Part shown: piece after piece, positions 15,890 through 26,052 of the stretch | How the letters are laid out: each line of letters opens with the position of its first letter | Position numbering within the stretch: position 1 is the first letter of the stretch | NCBI RefSeq assembly: GCF_026153355.1 | Contig: NZ_CP110636.1 | Span: forward strand, 4,650,001 to 4,714,000 | DNA length: 64,000 nt | Origin: Streptomyces endophytica | Lineage (GTDB): Bacteria > Actinomycetota > Actinomycetes > Streptomycetales > Streptomycetaceae | Direction of reading: 5' to 3' | Made by a program: the position numbers and the translations under genes | Notes under the pieces: model-generated | What the model saw: only the letters and a program-made list of their open reading frames with translations | What the model was told of the DNA's origin: nothing | Database searches by the model: none

Positions 15890-16434
15890 GCGCCGCCGCA
15901 GCCCTGCGGGAGCTGCTGCTGAGCAAGATCGCGGACGTGCCGGACTATCCCAAGCCGGGCGTGATGTTCAAGGACATCACCCCGCTGCTGGCCGATCCGG
16001 CGGCGTTCGGCGCGCTGACCGACGCCCTCGCCGGGCTGTGCGAGCGGCACGGTGCCGACAAGGTCGTGGGCCTGGAGGCGCGCGGGTTCATACTCGCCGC
16101 CCCGGTCGCGGTCCGGGCCGGCCTCGGCTTCGTACCCGTCCGCAAGGCCGGCAAGCTGCCCGGCACGACGCTCGGGCAGTCCTACGAGCTGGAGTACGGC
16201 ACCGCCGAGATCGAGATGCACGCCGATGCGCTGGCGCCGGGGGAGCGGGTGCTGGTGATCGACGACGTGCTGGCCACCGGCGGCACCGCCGACGCCTCGC
16301 TCCAGCTGATCCGCCGGGCCGGCGCCGAGGTCGCGGGCGTCGCGGTGCTGATGGAGCTCGGTTTCCTCGCCGGCCGGCAGCGCCTGGAGCCGGGCCTGAA
16401 GGGCGCTCCGCTGGAGGCGCTGATCACGGTCTGA
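15886..16434 (+). CDS. apt: Adenine phosphoribosyltransferase
   Basis: This 182-residue type I phosphoribosyltransferase salvages adenine to AMP with PRPP. The PRPP-binding motif is VLVIDDVLATGGTADAS. The adenine-side motif is VGLEARGFI and the flexible-loop region is VRKAGKLPGTTLGQSYELEYG. Its ATGA overlap with secF, and the neighbouring relA, are the usual Streptomyces arrangement. A strong terminator follows, so apt ends the sec transcript. Confidence 0.96.
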   Translation: MSAAAALRELLLSKIADVPDYPKPGVMFKDITPLLADPAAFGALTDALAGLCERHGADKVVGLEARGFILAAPVAVRAGLGFVPVRKAGKLPGTTLGQSYELEYGTAEIEMHADALAPGERVLVIDDVLATGGTADASLQLIRRAGAEVAGVAVLMELGFLAGRQRLEPGLKGAPLEALITV

Positions 16435-16458
16435 CCAGGCCACCGCACACGCTGGACA

Positions 16459-16494
16459 AGCAGGGGCATCCGGAACAATCCGGGTGCCCCTGCT
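16459..16494 (+). terminator. Terminator between apt and relA
   Basis: AGCAGGGGCA pairs with TGCCCCTGCT, continuing after one mismatch as CCGGA/TCCGG around a 4-nt loop. It lies 24 bp after the apt stop. Confidence 0.85.
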
Positions 16495-16606
16495 GCTGTG
16501 TCATGTACGTACCCATGGCCGCGCGGCGGTGGCCGCCGCGGGCTCGATACCATGGCATCCCGGCCTGTTCGACGGGCTGGGGTCCGGAACCGCTTGAGGA
16601 GTGCTC

Positions 16607-19214
16607 TTGCCAGACGAGGCCCAGCCGCTCTCCCCCGGACTGCGTCCGGCGGGATCCCATGCCGCGCGCCCGGACGAGCCGAAGCCCGCGACCGGGGCTT
16701 CCCCGGACGCGCCCCGGCCCGAGCGGCACGGCGCGACCCCCGAGGGCACCGGCCGGTCCGGGACCGCGGCCCCCGCCGACCGGCCCCGCCCGCGCCGAAG
16801 CCGGGACCCGCCGCCGCCTCGCCCCGCCCCGCGTCCGCACCGGCCCGCGCCCCCAAGCCCCCGGACAAGGCCGACCACCCCGCCGCCGCCAAGCCGCTGC
16901 CGGCCGCACCGGCCGGCCGCTCCGGCTCCCCGAACCGCGTACGGGCCCGCCTCGCGCGCCTCGGCGTGCAGCGCTCCAGCCCGTACAACCCGGTCCTCGA
17001 ACCGCTGCTGCGGGCCGTCCGCGGCAACGACCCCAAGATCGAGACGGGCACGCTGCGCCAGATCGAGCGCGCCTATCAGGTCGCCGAGCGCTGGCACCGC
17101 GGCCAGAAGCGCAAGAGCGGCGACCCGTACATCACCCACCCGCTCGCGGTGACGACGATCCTCGCCGAGCTCGGTATGGACCCGGCGACGCTGATGGCCG
17201 GCCTGCTGCACGACACCGTCGAGGACACCGAGTACGGCCTGGAGCAGCTGCGGGGCGACTTCGGCGACCAGGTCGCGCTGCTGGTCGACGGCGTCACCAA
17301 GCTCGACCGGGTCAAGTTCGGCGAGGCCGCGCAGGCCGAGACGGTCCGCAAGATGGTCGTCGCCATGGCCAAGGACCCGCGCGTCCTGGTCATCAAGCTC
17401 GCCGACCGGCTGCACAACATGCGCACCATGCGCTACCTCAAGCGGGAGAAGCAGGAGAAGAAGGCCCGCGAGACGCTGGAGATCTACGCTCCGCTCGCCC
17501 ACCGCCTGGGCATGAACACCATCAAGTGGGAGCTGGAGGACCTCGCCTTCGCGATCCTCTACCCCAAGATGTACGACGAGATCGTGCGGCTGGTCGCCGA
17601 GCGGGCGCCCAAGCGGGACGAGTACCTCGCGATAGTGACCGACGAGGTCCAGGCCGATCTGCGCGCCGCCCGCATCAAGGCCACCGTCACCGGCCGCCCG
17701 AAGCACTACTACAGCGTCTACCAGAAGATGATCGTGCGCGGCCGCGACTTCGCCGAGATCTACGACCTGGTGGGCATCCGCGTCCTCGTCGACACCGTCC
17801 GCGACTGCTACGCCGCCCTCGGCACCATCCACGCGCGGTGGAACCCGGTCCCCGGCCGGTTCAAGGACTACATCGCGATGCCGAAGTTCAACATGTACCA
17901 GTCGCTGCACACGACCGTGATCGGCCCCAGCGGCAAGCCCGTCGAGCTCCAGATCCGCACGTTCGACATGCACCGCCGCGCCGAGTACGGCATCGCCGCC
18001 CACTGGAAGTACAAGCAGGAGGCGGTGGCCGGCGCCTCCAAGGTCCGCACGGACGTGCCGAAGAACGCCGGCAAGGGCCAGGAAACCGTCAACGACATGG
18101 CCTGGCTGCGGCAGCTGCTCGACTGGCAGAAGGAGACTGAGGACCCCGGCGAGTTCCTGGAGTCGCTGCGCTTCGACCTGTCCCGCAACGAGGTCTTCGT
18201 CTTCACCCCCAAGGGCGACGTGATAGCGCTGCCGGCCGGCGCCACGCCCGTCGACTTCGCCTACGCGGTGCACACCGAGGTCGGCCACCGCACGATAGGC
18301 GCCCGGGTCAACGGCCGGCTGGTCCCGCTCGAATCGACCCTGGACAACGGCGACCTGGTGGAGGTCTTCACCTCCAAGGCAACGGGCGCCGGGCCCTCCC
18401 GCGACTGGCTCGGCTTCGTCAAGTCCCCCGCGCCCGCAACAAGATCCGCGGCTGGTTCTCCAAGGAGCGCCGCGACGAGGCCATCGAGCAGGGCAAGGAC
18501 GCCATCGCGCGCGCCATGCGCAAGCAGAACCTGCCGATCCAGCGGATCCTGACCGGCGACTCCCTGGTGACGCTCGCGCACGAGATGCGCTACCCGGACA
18601 TCTCCTCGCTCTACGCCGCGATCGGCGAGGGCCACGTCGCCGCGGCGGGCGTCGTCCAGAAGCTGGTGCAGGCGCTCGGCGGGCAGGACGAGGCCACCGA
18701 GGACATCGCCGAGTCCACCCCGATCCGGCCGCGCTCCAAGCGCCGCTCCAGCGCCGACCCGGGCGTCGTCGTCAAGGGCGTCGACGACGTGTGGGTCAAG
18801 CTGGCCCGCTGCTGCACACCGGTGCCGGGCGACCCCATCATCGGCTTCGTCACCCGCGGCAGCGGCGTCTCGGTGCACCGCGCCGACTGCCTCAACGTCG
18901 ACTCGCTGTCCCGGCAGCCGGAACGGATCCTGGACGTCGAGTGGGCGCCCACCCAGTCCTCGGTCTTCCTGGTCGCCATCCAGGTCGAGGCGCTGGACCG
19001 CTCCCGGCTGCTGTCGGACGTCACCCGGGTCCTGTCCGACCAGCACGTCAACATCCTCTCGGCGGCCGTCCAGACCTCCCGCGACCGCGTCGCCACCTCC
19101 CGCTTCACCTTCGAGATGGGCGACCCCAAGCACCTCGGCCACGTCCTGAAGGCCGTACGGGGTGTGGAGGGCGTGTACGACGTCTACCGCGTGACCTCGG
19201 CGCGCAGGCCGTAA
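16607..19214 (+). CDS. relA: Bifunctional (p)ppGpp synthetase/hydrolase RelA (two apparent frameshifts)
   Basis: This is the ribosome-associated stringent-response enzyme. Domains in order: Pro/Ala-rich N-terminal extension, HD hydrolase (HPLAVTTILAELG, HDTVEDTEYG), synthetase (YYSVYQKMIVRGRDFAEIYD), TGS (VFVFTPKGDVIALPAG), zinc-finger region (KLARCCTPVPGD) and a C-terminal ACT domain. The frame breaks twice, by one missing base near 16770-16787 and one in the C-run at 18425-18429, where KSP should continue RARNKIRGWFSKERR. Corrected length is about 869 residues. The start is TTG 16607, giving MPDEAQ, with GAGGAG five bases upstream. relA is flanked by terminators and appears monocistronic. 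Confidence 0.93.
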
Positions 19215-19223
19215 CGCCACGGA

Positions 19224-19267
19224 CACGAGGAGGGCCCCGGTACCTGGGTACCGGGGCCCTCCTCGTG
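19224..19267 (+). terminator. Terminator between relA and the convergent DUF349 gene
   Basis: A perfect 21-bp inverted repeat (left arm starting CACGAGGAGGGCCCCGG) with a minimal loop spans the convergent junction. It can act in both directions. It ends 14 bp before the stop of the minus-strand gene. Confidence 0.9.
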
Positions 19268-19280
19268 CGCGGGACTCCGC

Positions 19281-20510
19281 TCAGCCGCCGAACTCCTCCA
19301 GGCCCTTGAGCGCCTGGTCCAGCAACGCCTTGCGGCCCTCCAGCTCGCGGCCGAGCTTGTCGGCCTTGGCGTCGTTGCCGGCCGCCCGGGCCGCGTCGAT
19401 CTGCTTCTGCAGCTTGTCGACGGCGTCCTGGAGCTGACCGGTCAGCCCCGCGGCGCGGGCCCGCGCCTCAGGGTTCGTCCGCCGCCACTCGGCCTCCTCG
19501 GCCTCCTGGATGGCGCGCTCGACGGCGTGCATCCGGCCCTCGATCTTGGGGCGGGCGTCCCGCGGGACGTGGCCGATGGCCTCCCACCGCTCGTTGATCG
19601 ACCGGAACGCGGCCCGTGCGGCCTTCAGGTCCGAGACCGGGAGCAGCTTCTCGGCCTCGACGGCCAGCTCCTCCTTGCGGGTCAGGTTCTCCCGCTGCTC
19701 GGCGTCGCGCTCCGCGAAGACCTCACCGCGGGCCTGGAAGAAGACGTCCTGGGCGCCGCGGAAGCGGTTCCACAGGTCGTCCTCGTGCTCGCGCTGGGCC
19801 CGGCCGGCGGCCTTCCAGTCCTGCATCAGCTCGCGGTAGCGGGCGGCCGTCGCCCCCCAGTCCGTCGAGTTGGACAGCGACTCCGCCTCGGCGACCAGCT
19901 TCTCCTTGGCCTTGCGGGACTCCTCGCGCTGCGCGTCCAGCGACGCGAAGTGCGCCTTGCGCCGCTTGGAGAACGCCGAGCGGGCGTGCGAGAAGCGGTG
20001 CCACAGCTCGTCGTCCGCCTTGCGGTCCAGCCGCGGCAGGCCCTTCCAGATGTCGACCAGCGCCCGCAGCCGCTCGCCGGCCGCCCGCCACTGCTCGCTG
20101 GCCGCCAGCTCCTCCGCCTCGGTGACCAGCTTCTCCTTGGACTGCCGGGCCTCGTCGCTCTGCCGCGCCTTCTGGGCCTTGCGCTCCTCACGGCGGGACT
20201 CGACGACCTCCACCAGCTTGTCCAGCCGCTTCCGGAGCGCGTCCAGATCGCCCACCGCGTGGTGCTCGTCGACCTGCTGGCGCAGATGGTCGATCGCGGT
20301 CATCGCGTCCTTGGCCGACAGGTCGGTGGTCCGAACCCGGCGTTCGAGGAGGTCGATCTCGACGACCAGGCCGTCATACTTGCGCTCGAAGTAGGCAAGG
20401 GCCTCCTCGGGGCTGCCCGCCTGCCACGATCCGACGACCTGCTCGCCGTCGGCGGTACGCACGTACACGGTCCCCGTCTCATCGACGCGGCCCCACGGGT
20501 CGCTGCTCAC
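19281..20510 (-). CDS. DUF349-domain protein
   Basis: This 409-residue cytoplasmic protein consists mostly of long charged helices. It contains repeated DUF349 units, each with a conserved W and DELWHRF / DDLWNRF type motif (about residues 150-330). A coiled coil follows (AVDKLQKQIDAARAAGNDAKADKLGRE in two parts) and the C-terminus is LKGLEEFGG. The function is not established; the family is widespread in actinobacteria next to relA. The GTG at 20510 has GGAGGCGCT just upstream. The frame stays open further upstream without a good start. Confidence 0.9.
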   Translation of the reverse strand: MSSDPWGRVDETGTVYVRTADGEQVVGSWQAGSPEEALAYFERKYDGLVVEIDLLERRVRTTDLSAKDAMTAIDHLRQQVDEHHAVGDLDALRKRLDKLVEVVESRREERKAQKARQSDEARQSKEKLVTEAEELAASEQWRAAGERLRALVDIWKGLPRLDRKADDELWHRFSHARSAFSKRRKAHFASLDAQREESRKAKEKLVAEAESLSNSTDWGATAARYRELMQDWKAAGRAQREHEDDLWNRFRGAQDVFFQARGEVFAERDAEQRENLTRKEELAVEAEKLLPVSDLKAARAAFRSINERWEAIGHVPRDARPKIEGRMHAVERAIQEAEEAEWRRTNPEARARAAGLTGQLQDAVDKLQKQIDAARAAGNDAKADKLGRELEGRKALLDQALKGLEEFGG

Positions 20511-20724
20511 AGCGCCTCCTCCACATGATGCCGACGGGGGCGTACGGCCCCCCGGCATCGTCCACAGTTTCTGTCCGGCAGGGCCGCGCCCTGGCCGTCC
20601 GACGGGTGGTTTTGCGGGTGAGGGTGGAAGCCGTCGGACCAGGCACCCTACCCACACGCCAATCTAGGCGACCGGCGGTCGGCTGTCCGCATCCAGCACG
20701 ACCGAAATTCCGCCCGGCCGCCGG

Positions 20725-21552
20725 TCAGGACTTCGTGACGGTCGCCCGGTCGATGACGACGGTGGCGTGCGGCGCGGTGTTGCGGGTCTGCGGGTCGGGG
20801 TCCGTCGCCCCGGCGGCGGCGATCTTGCGCAGTACGTCCATACCGCCGGTGATGGTGCCGAACGGGGTGTAGTTGGCGGGCAGCTTGCTGTCCTCGAAGA
20901 CGAGGAAGAACTGGCTGCCGCCGGAGTTGCGGGTCTTGGGGTCCCTGCCGTCGTAGCTGTTGGCCATCGCGACCGTGCCCGCCGGATAGACGCCGCCCTT
21001 GAGCCGCGGGTCCTTGAGGTCCTCGTCCGGGATCGTGTAGCCGGGGGAGCCGCTGCCGGTGGCCGTCGGGTCGCCGCACTGCAGGACGTGGATGCCCTGG
21101 TCCACCAGGCGGTGGCACCTGCTGTGGTCGAAGAAGCCCTGCTGGGCCAGGAACGCGAAGGAGTTGACGGTGTGCGGCGCCTTGCCGGCGTCCAGCTTCA
21201 GGCCGATCGTGCCGCAGGTCGTCGCCAGCTTCACGGCGTAGGAGGCCGAGGTGTCGATCGACATCTTCGGCTCCTTCTTCCAGGTCCGCTGCGACGGCGC
21301 GCCCTTCGCGGGCGTGCGGCAGGGGTCGTCCGGGCGGTGGCTGCCCGCGGCCTGGTCGGAGGTCCGGTCGTCGCCGCCGATCAGCGCGGTGGAGGCGTAG
21401 ACGGCCCCGCCGGCCGCCAGGGCGACGGCCACCGCGCCGGCGATGACGGTGTTGCGGCGCCTGGCCTTGCGCTGGGCGACGGTCCGCCGCTGCTGCTGGC
21501 GCGCGTACTTCTCCCGGGCGAGCTGCCGCCGCCGCTGATCCTTGCTGACCAC
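20725..21552 (-). CDS. Membrane-anchored cyclophilin-type peptidyl-prolyl isomerase
   Basis: This 275-residue protein has a strongly basic N-terminus (KDQRRRQLAREKYARQQQRR), one membrane helix (VIAGAVAVALAAGGAVYAS) and an extracytoplasmic cyclophilin domain. That domain includes KAPHTVNSFAFLAQQGFFDHSRCHR, the FFLVFEDSKLP block and TPFGTITGGMDVL. It probably helps exported proteins fold at the outer membrane face. Several catalytic positions differ from classical cyclophilins, for example VLQCGDPT where FMxQGGD is usual. The GTG at 21552 follows AAGGAGA. It is divergent from the metallo-hydrolase gene. Confidence 0.9.
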   Translation of the reverse strand: MVSKDQRRRQLAREKYARQQQRRTVAQRKARRRNTVIAGAVAVALAAGGAVYASTALIGGDDRTSDQAAGSHRPDDPCRTPAKGAPSQRTWKKEPKMSIDTSASYAVKLATTCGTIGLKLDAGKAPHTVNSFAFLAQQGFFDHSRCHRLVDQGIHVLQCGDPTATGSGSPGYTIPDEDLKDPRLKGGVYPAGTVAMANSYDGRDPKTRNSGGSQFFLVFEDSKLPANYTPFGTITGGMDVLRKIAAAGATDPDPQTRNTAPHATVVIDRATVTKS

Positions 21553-21712
21553 CGACTCGTCTCCTTGTCCGATCACCGATCGCTGAGGTGCGCCGTCGCC
21601 GTACCGTATACGGGTTCGCCCTGCCGGGAGTCCCGCCGGTAGGCTCTGGAGCTGCCGAGATGTCCGGGAGCGGCCCCGCGGCCGCCCGCCACACCGATCC
21701 TTAAGGACGAAC

Positions 21713-22426
21713 GTGCTGATTGCCGGGTTCCCCGCCGGGGCCTGGGGCACCAACTGCTACTTGGTCGCCCCCGCCGCAGGCGAGGAGTGCGTCATCATCG
21801 ACCCGGGCCACCAGGCCGCCCAGGGAGTCGAGGACGCGGTCAGGAAGCATCGGCTCAAGCCCGTCGCGGTCGTCCTCACCCACGGCCACATCGACCACGT
21901 CGCGTCGGTCGTCCCCGTGTGCGGCGCGCACGACGTCCCGGCCTGGATCCACCCCGAGGACCGCTACATGATGACCGACCCGGAGAAGGCCCTGGGCCTC
22001 TCCGTCGGCCAGCAGCTCATGGGCGACCTCACCGTGGGGGAGCCCGACGACGTCAAGGAGCTGAGCAACGGTGCCGTCCTTGAACTCGCCGGAATGGAGT
22101 TCTCGGTCGCGCACGCACCGGGCCATACCAAGGGGTCGGTGACGTTCAGGATGCCCGAGCAGGCCGACATCCCCTCGGTCTTCTTCTCGGGCGACCTGCT
22201 GTTCGCCGGCTCCATCGGACGCACCGATCTGCCGGGCGGCGACCACGCCGAGATCCTTGAGTCGCTGGCCCGTGTGTGCCTGCCGCTGGAGGACTCCACC
22301 GTCGTCCTGTCCGGCCACGGCCCCCAGACCACCATCGGCCGCGAGCGCGCCACCAACCCCTTCCTGCGGGAAGTGGCCGCCGGCCTCGGAGACGGCTTCA
22401 GCCCCGCTCCACGACGAGGAATGTGA
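21713..22426 (+). CDS. Metallo-beta-lactamase-fold hydrolase (glyoxalase II-like)
   Basis: This 237-residue cytoplasmic protein has the metal-binding THGHIDH motif (THxHxDH) near residue 56. Further ligands lie in HAPGHTKGS, FSGDLLFAGSIGRTD and LSGHGPQTTIG. The pattern fits the hydroxyacylglutathione hydrolase-like subgroup. Because actinomycetes use mycothiol rather than glutathione, the natural substrate is uncertain. The GTG at 21713 is preceded by TAAGGACGA. hisS begins 11 bp after its stop, a pairing that is standard in Streptomyces. Confidence 0.9.
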   Translation: MLIAGFPAGAWGTNCYLVAPAAGEECVIIDPGHQAAQGVEDAVRKHRLKPVAVVLTHGHIDHVASVVPVCGAHDVPAWIHPEDRYMMTDPEKALGLSVGQQLMGDLTVGEPDDVKELSNGAVLELAGMEFSVAHAPGHTKGSVTFRMPEQADIPSVFFSGDLLFAGSIGRTDLPGGDHAEILESLARVCLPLEDSTVVLSGHGPQTTIGRERATNPFLREVAAGLGDGFSPAPRRGM

Positions 22427-22437
22427 CGAGAGCTTCC

Positions 22438-23698
22438 GTGAGCACCTTTCAGGCCCCAAGGGCACCTACGACCTGCTGCCGCCGAATTCCGCCACCTATC
22501 TGGCGGTCCGCGAGGCGATCTCCGGGCCGCTGAAGAACTCCGGCTACGGCTACATCGAGACGCCCGGTTTCGAGAACGTCGAGCTGTTCGCGCGCGGCGT
22601 CGGTGAGTCCACCGACATCGTGACCAAGGAGATGTACGCCTTCGAGACCAAGGGCGGCGACCAGCTCGCGCTGCGCCCCGAGGGCACCGCGTCCGTGCTG
22701 CGCGCCGCACTGGAGGCCAACCTCCACAAGGCCGGCAACCTCCCCGTCAAGCTGTGGTACTCCGGCTCGTACTACCGCTACGAGCGTCCGCAGAAGGGCC
22801 GTTACCGCCACTTCTCCCAGGTCGGTGCCGAGGCGATCGGTGCCGAGGACCCGGCGCTGGACGCCGAGCTGATCATCCTGGCCGACCAGGCGTACCGCTC
22901 GCTGGGCCTGCGCAACTTCCGCATCCTGCTCAACTCGCTGGGCGACAAGGAGTGCCGCCCGTCTACCGCGCCGCGCTGCAGGACTTCCTGCGCGGCCTGG
23001 ACCTGGACGAGGACACCCGGCGCCGGGTCGACATCAACCCGCTGCGGGTCCTGGACGACAAGCGGGACGCGGTCCAGAAGCAGCTGACCGGGGCGCCGAT
23101 GCTGCGCGACTACCTCTGCGAGGCCTGCAAGGCGTACCACGAGCAGGTGCGCGAGCTGCTGACCGCGGCGGGCGTGGCCTTCGAGGACGACGAGAAGCTG
23201 GTGCGCGGCCTGGACTACTACACCCGCACCACCTTCGAGTTCGTCCACGACGGCCTCGGCTCGCAGTCCGCGGTGGGCGGCGGCGGCCGTTACGACGGCC
23301 TGTCGGAGATGATCGGCGGCCCGGCGCTGCCGTCCGTCGGCTGGGCGCTGGGCGTGGACCGCACCGTGCTGGCCCTGGAGGCGGAGGGCATCACGCTCGA
23401 CATCCCGGCCGCCACCGCCGTCTACGCCGTCCCGCTCGGTGACGAGGCCCGCCGGGTGCTGTTCGGCGCGGTCACCGAGCTGCGCCGGGCCGGCGTCGCC
23501 ACCGACTTCGCGTACGGCGGCAAGGGCCTGAAGAACGCCATGAAGTCCGCCAACCGCTCAGGTGCGCGGCTGGCGCTGGTCGCCGGCGAGCGCGATCTGG
23601 CCGAGGGCGTCGTCCAGCTGAAGGACCTGGAGAGCGGCGAGCAGACGGCGGTCGCGGTGGACGCCGTGACCGAGGAGGTCCGGCGCCGCCTGGGCTGA
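22438..23698 (+). CDS. hisS: Histidine-tRNA ligase (two apparent frameshifts)
   Basis: This class II aminoacyl-tRNA synthetase has motif 2 in YYRYERPQKGRYRHFSQ, the histidine-specific LVRGLDYYTRTTFEF, motif 3 in PSVGWALGVDR, and a C-terminal anticodon-binding domain. The GTG at 22438 gives VSTFQAP, but the frame breaks almost at once: one C is missing in the run 22454-22457, where PKGTYDLLPP should follow. A second base is missing near 22958-22961, before VYRAALQDFLRG. The corrected length is about 420 residues. Since the enzyme is essential, both breaks are taken as sequence errors. Confidence 0.93.
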
Positions 23699-23720
23699 GG
23701 CCCGGCCGGACACGACGGAA

Positions 23721-23758
23721 CGAGGGGCCCGGACGGCGGTGACCGTCCGGGCCCCTCG
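23721..23758 (+). terminator. Terminator after hisS
   Basis: A perfect 16-bp stem (CGAGGGGCCCGGACGG / CCGTCCGGGCCCCTCG) with a 6-nt loop lies 22 bp after the hisS stop. Confidence 0.9.
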
Positions 23759-23903
23759 CGTCAACGCCCGCCCCCGGGGTTCACCGGCTTTATGCACAGC
23801 GAACGGCCCGTTGTGGTGGGGTTGGGGCACAATGAGGGGCGCGGCCGCGGGCCCGCCTGCCGCAGCCCCAGCCCCATTCCCCAGGCATCGACGGAACGGC
23901 GAT

Positions 23904-24544
23904 ATGACGACGACAGCGGTTGACGACGTGTCCATCGACGACGATCACGCGGGCGGCGCGCGCACCCTCGGCGCGGGCCGCGGCCTCGGGCTGCTGCTGG
24001 TGATCACCGGCGCGCTGGGCATCCTGGCCGCCTGGGTCATCACCCTGGACAAGTTCGAGCTGCTGAAGGACCCGAACTTCAAGCCGGCCTGCAGCCTCAA
24101 CCCGATCATCTCCTGCGGCAGCGTCATGCAGAGCAAGCAGGCCGAGGTCTTCGGGTTCCCGAACCGATGGCCGGGCTCGTCGGCTTCGGCGTGGTCGTGG
24201 CGATCGGCATGGCCGTCCTGGCCGGTGCCCGCTTCCGCCGCTGGTACTGGATCGGCCTGAACATCGGCACCGGGCTCGCCGCGGTCTTCTGCATGTGGCT
24301 GATGAGCCAGTCGCTGTACAGCATCAACGCGCTGTGCCTGTGGTGCACGCTGACCTGGTGCGTGACGATCCTGATGTTCTGGTACACCACCGCGCACAAC
24401 ATCAAGCACGGCGTCATCCCGGCCCCCGCGGGCCTGCGGAACGCGGTCGTGGAGTTCCACTGGGTCGTGCCGGTCCTCTGGTACGGCGTGATCGCGCTGC
24501 TGATCCTGACCCGCTGGTGGTCGTACTGGAGCAGCCTGCTGTAG
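23904..24544 (+). CDS. Vitamin K epoxide reductase (VKOR) family membrane protein (apparent frameshift)
   Basis: This membrane protein is predicted to reoxidise disulfide-forming DsbA-like proteins with quinone as electron acceptor. It has about five hydrophobic helices. The loop cysteines C63 and C71 lie in PACSLNPIISCGSVM, and the active-site pair is CLWC at 145-148. The frame breaks near 24164, where FPN should be followed by P-MAGLVGFG; one C is missing. Corrected length is about 213 residues. The N-terminus is acidic and cytosolic. ATG 23904 is used. It lies alone between the hisS and rarA transcription units. Confidence 0.9.
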
Positions 24545-24552
24545 GGAACCGC

Positions 24553-24572
24553 CCTCCCGTTCCGCCGGGAGG
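24553..24572 (+). terminator. Weak hairpin after the VKOR gene
   Basis: CCTCCCG pairs with CGGGAGG around a 6-nt loop, 9 bp after the stop. The stem is short, so terminator strength is uncertain. Confidence 0.45.
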
Positions 24573-24612
24573 CCGCCCGCGCCCCGGTCCGTCCCCGACG
24601 GTCGCCGGGGCG

Positions 24613-24635
24613 TTGTCAGTGGGGTGGCATAGGCT
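24613..24635 (+). promoter_or_regulatory. RecA-independent DNA-damage promoter of rarA, leaderless (TTGTCAGTG-N8-TAGGCT)
   Basis: TTGTCAGTG at 24613-24621 and TAGGCT at 24630-24635 are separated by exactly 8 nt. The rarA GTG begins 7 nt after the -10, which is where transcription should start, so the mRNA is predicted to be leaderless. The motif is the same as before ruvC. Confidence 0.88.
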
Positions 24636-24642
24636 CGTGTGC

Positions 24643-26013
24643 GTGGAGCCCGACCTGTTCACCGCCGCCGCCGAAGACCGCCAGGAGAAGGACCCCGCGG
24701 GGTCTCCGCTCGCCGTGCGGATGCGTCCGCGCACCCTCGACGAGGTCGTGGGTCAGCAGCATCTGCTCAAGCCCGGCTCGCCGTTGCGCCGCCTGGTGGG
24801 AGAGGGCAGCGGGGGACCGGCCGGGCCGTCCTCGGTGTTCCTGTGGGGCCCGCCCGGCATCGGCAAGACGACCCTGGCGTACGTCGTCAGCCAGGCGACG
24901 AACAAGCGCTTCGTGGAGCTCTCCGCGATCACCGCCGGCGTCAAGGAGGTCCGCGCGGTCATCGACGGCGCCCGCCGTGCCTCCGGGGGGTACGGCAAGG
25001 AGACGGTGCTCTTCCTCGACGAGATCCACCGCTTCAGCAAGGCCCAGCAGGACTCCCTGCTGCCCGCGGTGGAGAACCGCTGGGTCACCCTGATCGCCGC
25101 GACGACCGAGAACCCGTACTTCTCGGTGATCTCCCCGCTGCTCTCCCGTTCGCTGCTGCTGACCCTCGAACCGCTCACGGACGACGACCTGCGCGCGCTG
25201 CTGCGGCGGGCGCTGACCGACGCCCGCGGGCTGGCCGGGGCCGTCACGCTCCCCGAGGACACCGAGGCGCATCTGCTGCGCATCGCGGGCGGCGACGCCC
25301 GGCGCGCGCTGACCGCGCTGGAGGCGGGCGCCGGATCCGCGCTGGCCAAGGGGGAGAAGGAGATCACCCTCCGGACCCTGGAGGAGTCCGTCGACCGCGC
25401 CGCGGTGAAGTACGACCGGTCCGGCGATCAGCACTACGACGTCGCCAGCGCCCTGATCAAGTCGATCCGCGGCTCGGACGTCGATGCCGCGCTGCACTAC
25501 CTCGCGCGGATGATCGAGGCGGGGGAGGACCCGCGGTTCATCGCCCGGCGGCTGATGATCTCGGCGAGCGAGGACATCGGCCTGGCCGATCCGACGGCGC
25601 TGCAGACCGCGGTCGCCGCCGCCCAGGCCGTGGCGCTGATCGGTTTCCCGGAGGCCCGGATCACGCTGAGCCAGGCGACCATCGCCCTCGCCCTGGCGCC
25701 GAAGTCGAACGCCGCCTATCTGGCCATCGACGCCGCGCTGGCGGACGTCCGGGCCGGCAAGGCCGGCGCGGTGCCGCTCCATCTGCGCGACAGCCACTAC
25801 AAGGGCGCCCAGAAGCTCGGCCACGGCCACGGCTACCAGTACCCGCACGACCTGCCCGGCGGTATCGCGGCCCAGCAGTACGCCCCGGACGAGGTGCACG
25901 GCAGCCGCTATTACGAGCCCACCCGCCACGGCGCCGAGGCCCGCTACGCCGACGTGGCCGACCGGGTCCGGGCCCGGCTGCGCGGCGCCTCGGGGGAGAC
26001 CTCCACCGAGTAG
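24643..26013 (+). CDS. rarA: Replication-associated recombination protein A (RarA/MgsA AAA+ ATPase)
   Basis: This 456-residue AAA+ protein acts at stalled replication forks as a clamp-loader-like tetramer. The Walker A motif is GPPGIGKTT at 69-77 and Walker B is LDEIH at 125-129. The sensor region is IAATTENPYFSVISPLLSR. The C-terminal tetramerisation and MgsA domains contain DRSGDQHYDVASALIKSIRGSD and YPHDLPGG. The GTG at 24643 is fixed by the promoter geometry and by the conserved N-terminus EPDLFTAAAEDR. No Shine-Dalgarno sequence is present, as expected for a leaderless message. Confidence 0.95.
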   Translation: MEPDLFTAAAEDRQEKDPAGSPLAVRMRPRTLDEVVGQQHLLKPGSPLRRLVGEGSGGPAGPSSVFLWGPPGIGKTTLAYVVSQATNKRFVELSAITAGVKEVRAVIDGARRASGGYGKETVLFLDEIHRFSKAQQDSLLPAVENRWVTLIAATTENPYFSVISPLLSRSLLLTLEPLTDDDLRALLRRALTDARGLAGAVTLPEDTEAHLLRIAGGDARRALTALEAGAGSALAKGEKEITLRTLEESVDRAAVKYDRSGDQHYDVASALIKSIRGSDVDAALHYLARMIEAGEDPRFIARRLMISASEDIGLADPTALQTAVAAAQAVALIGFPEARITLSQATIALALAPKSNAAYLAIDAALADVRAGKAGAVPLHLRDSHYKGAQKLGHGHGYQYPHDLPGGIAAQQYAPDEVHGSRYYEPTRHGAEARYADVADRVRARLRGASGETSTE

Positions 26014-26052
26014 GCACCGCCGGCATCGGCCCAGCAGGCCCTCGGGCGCGGC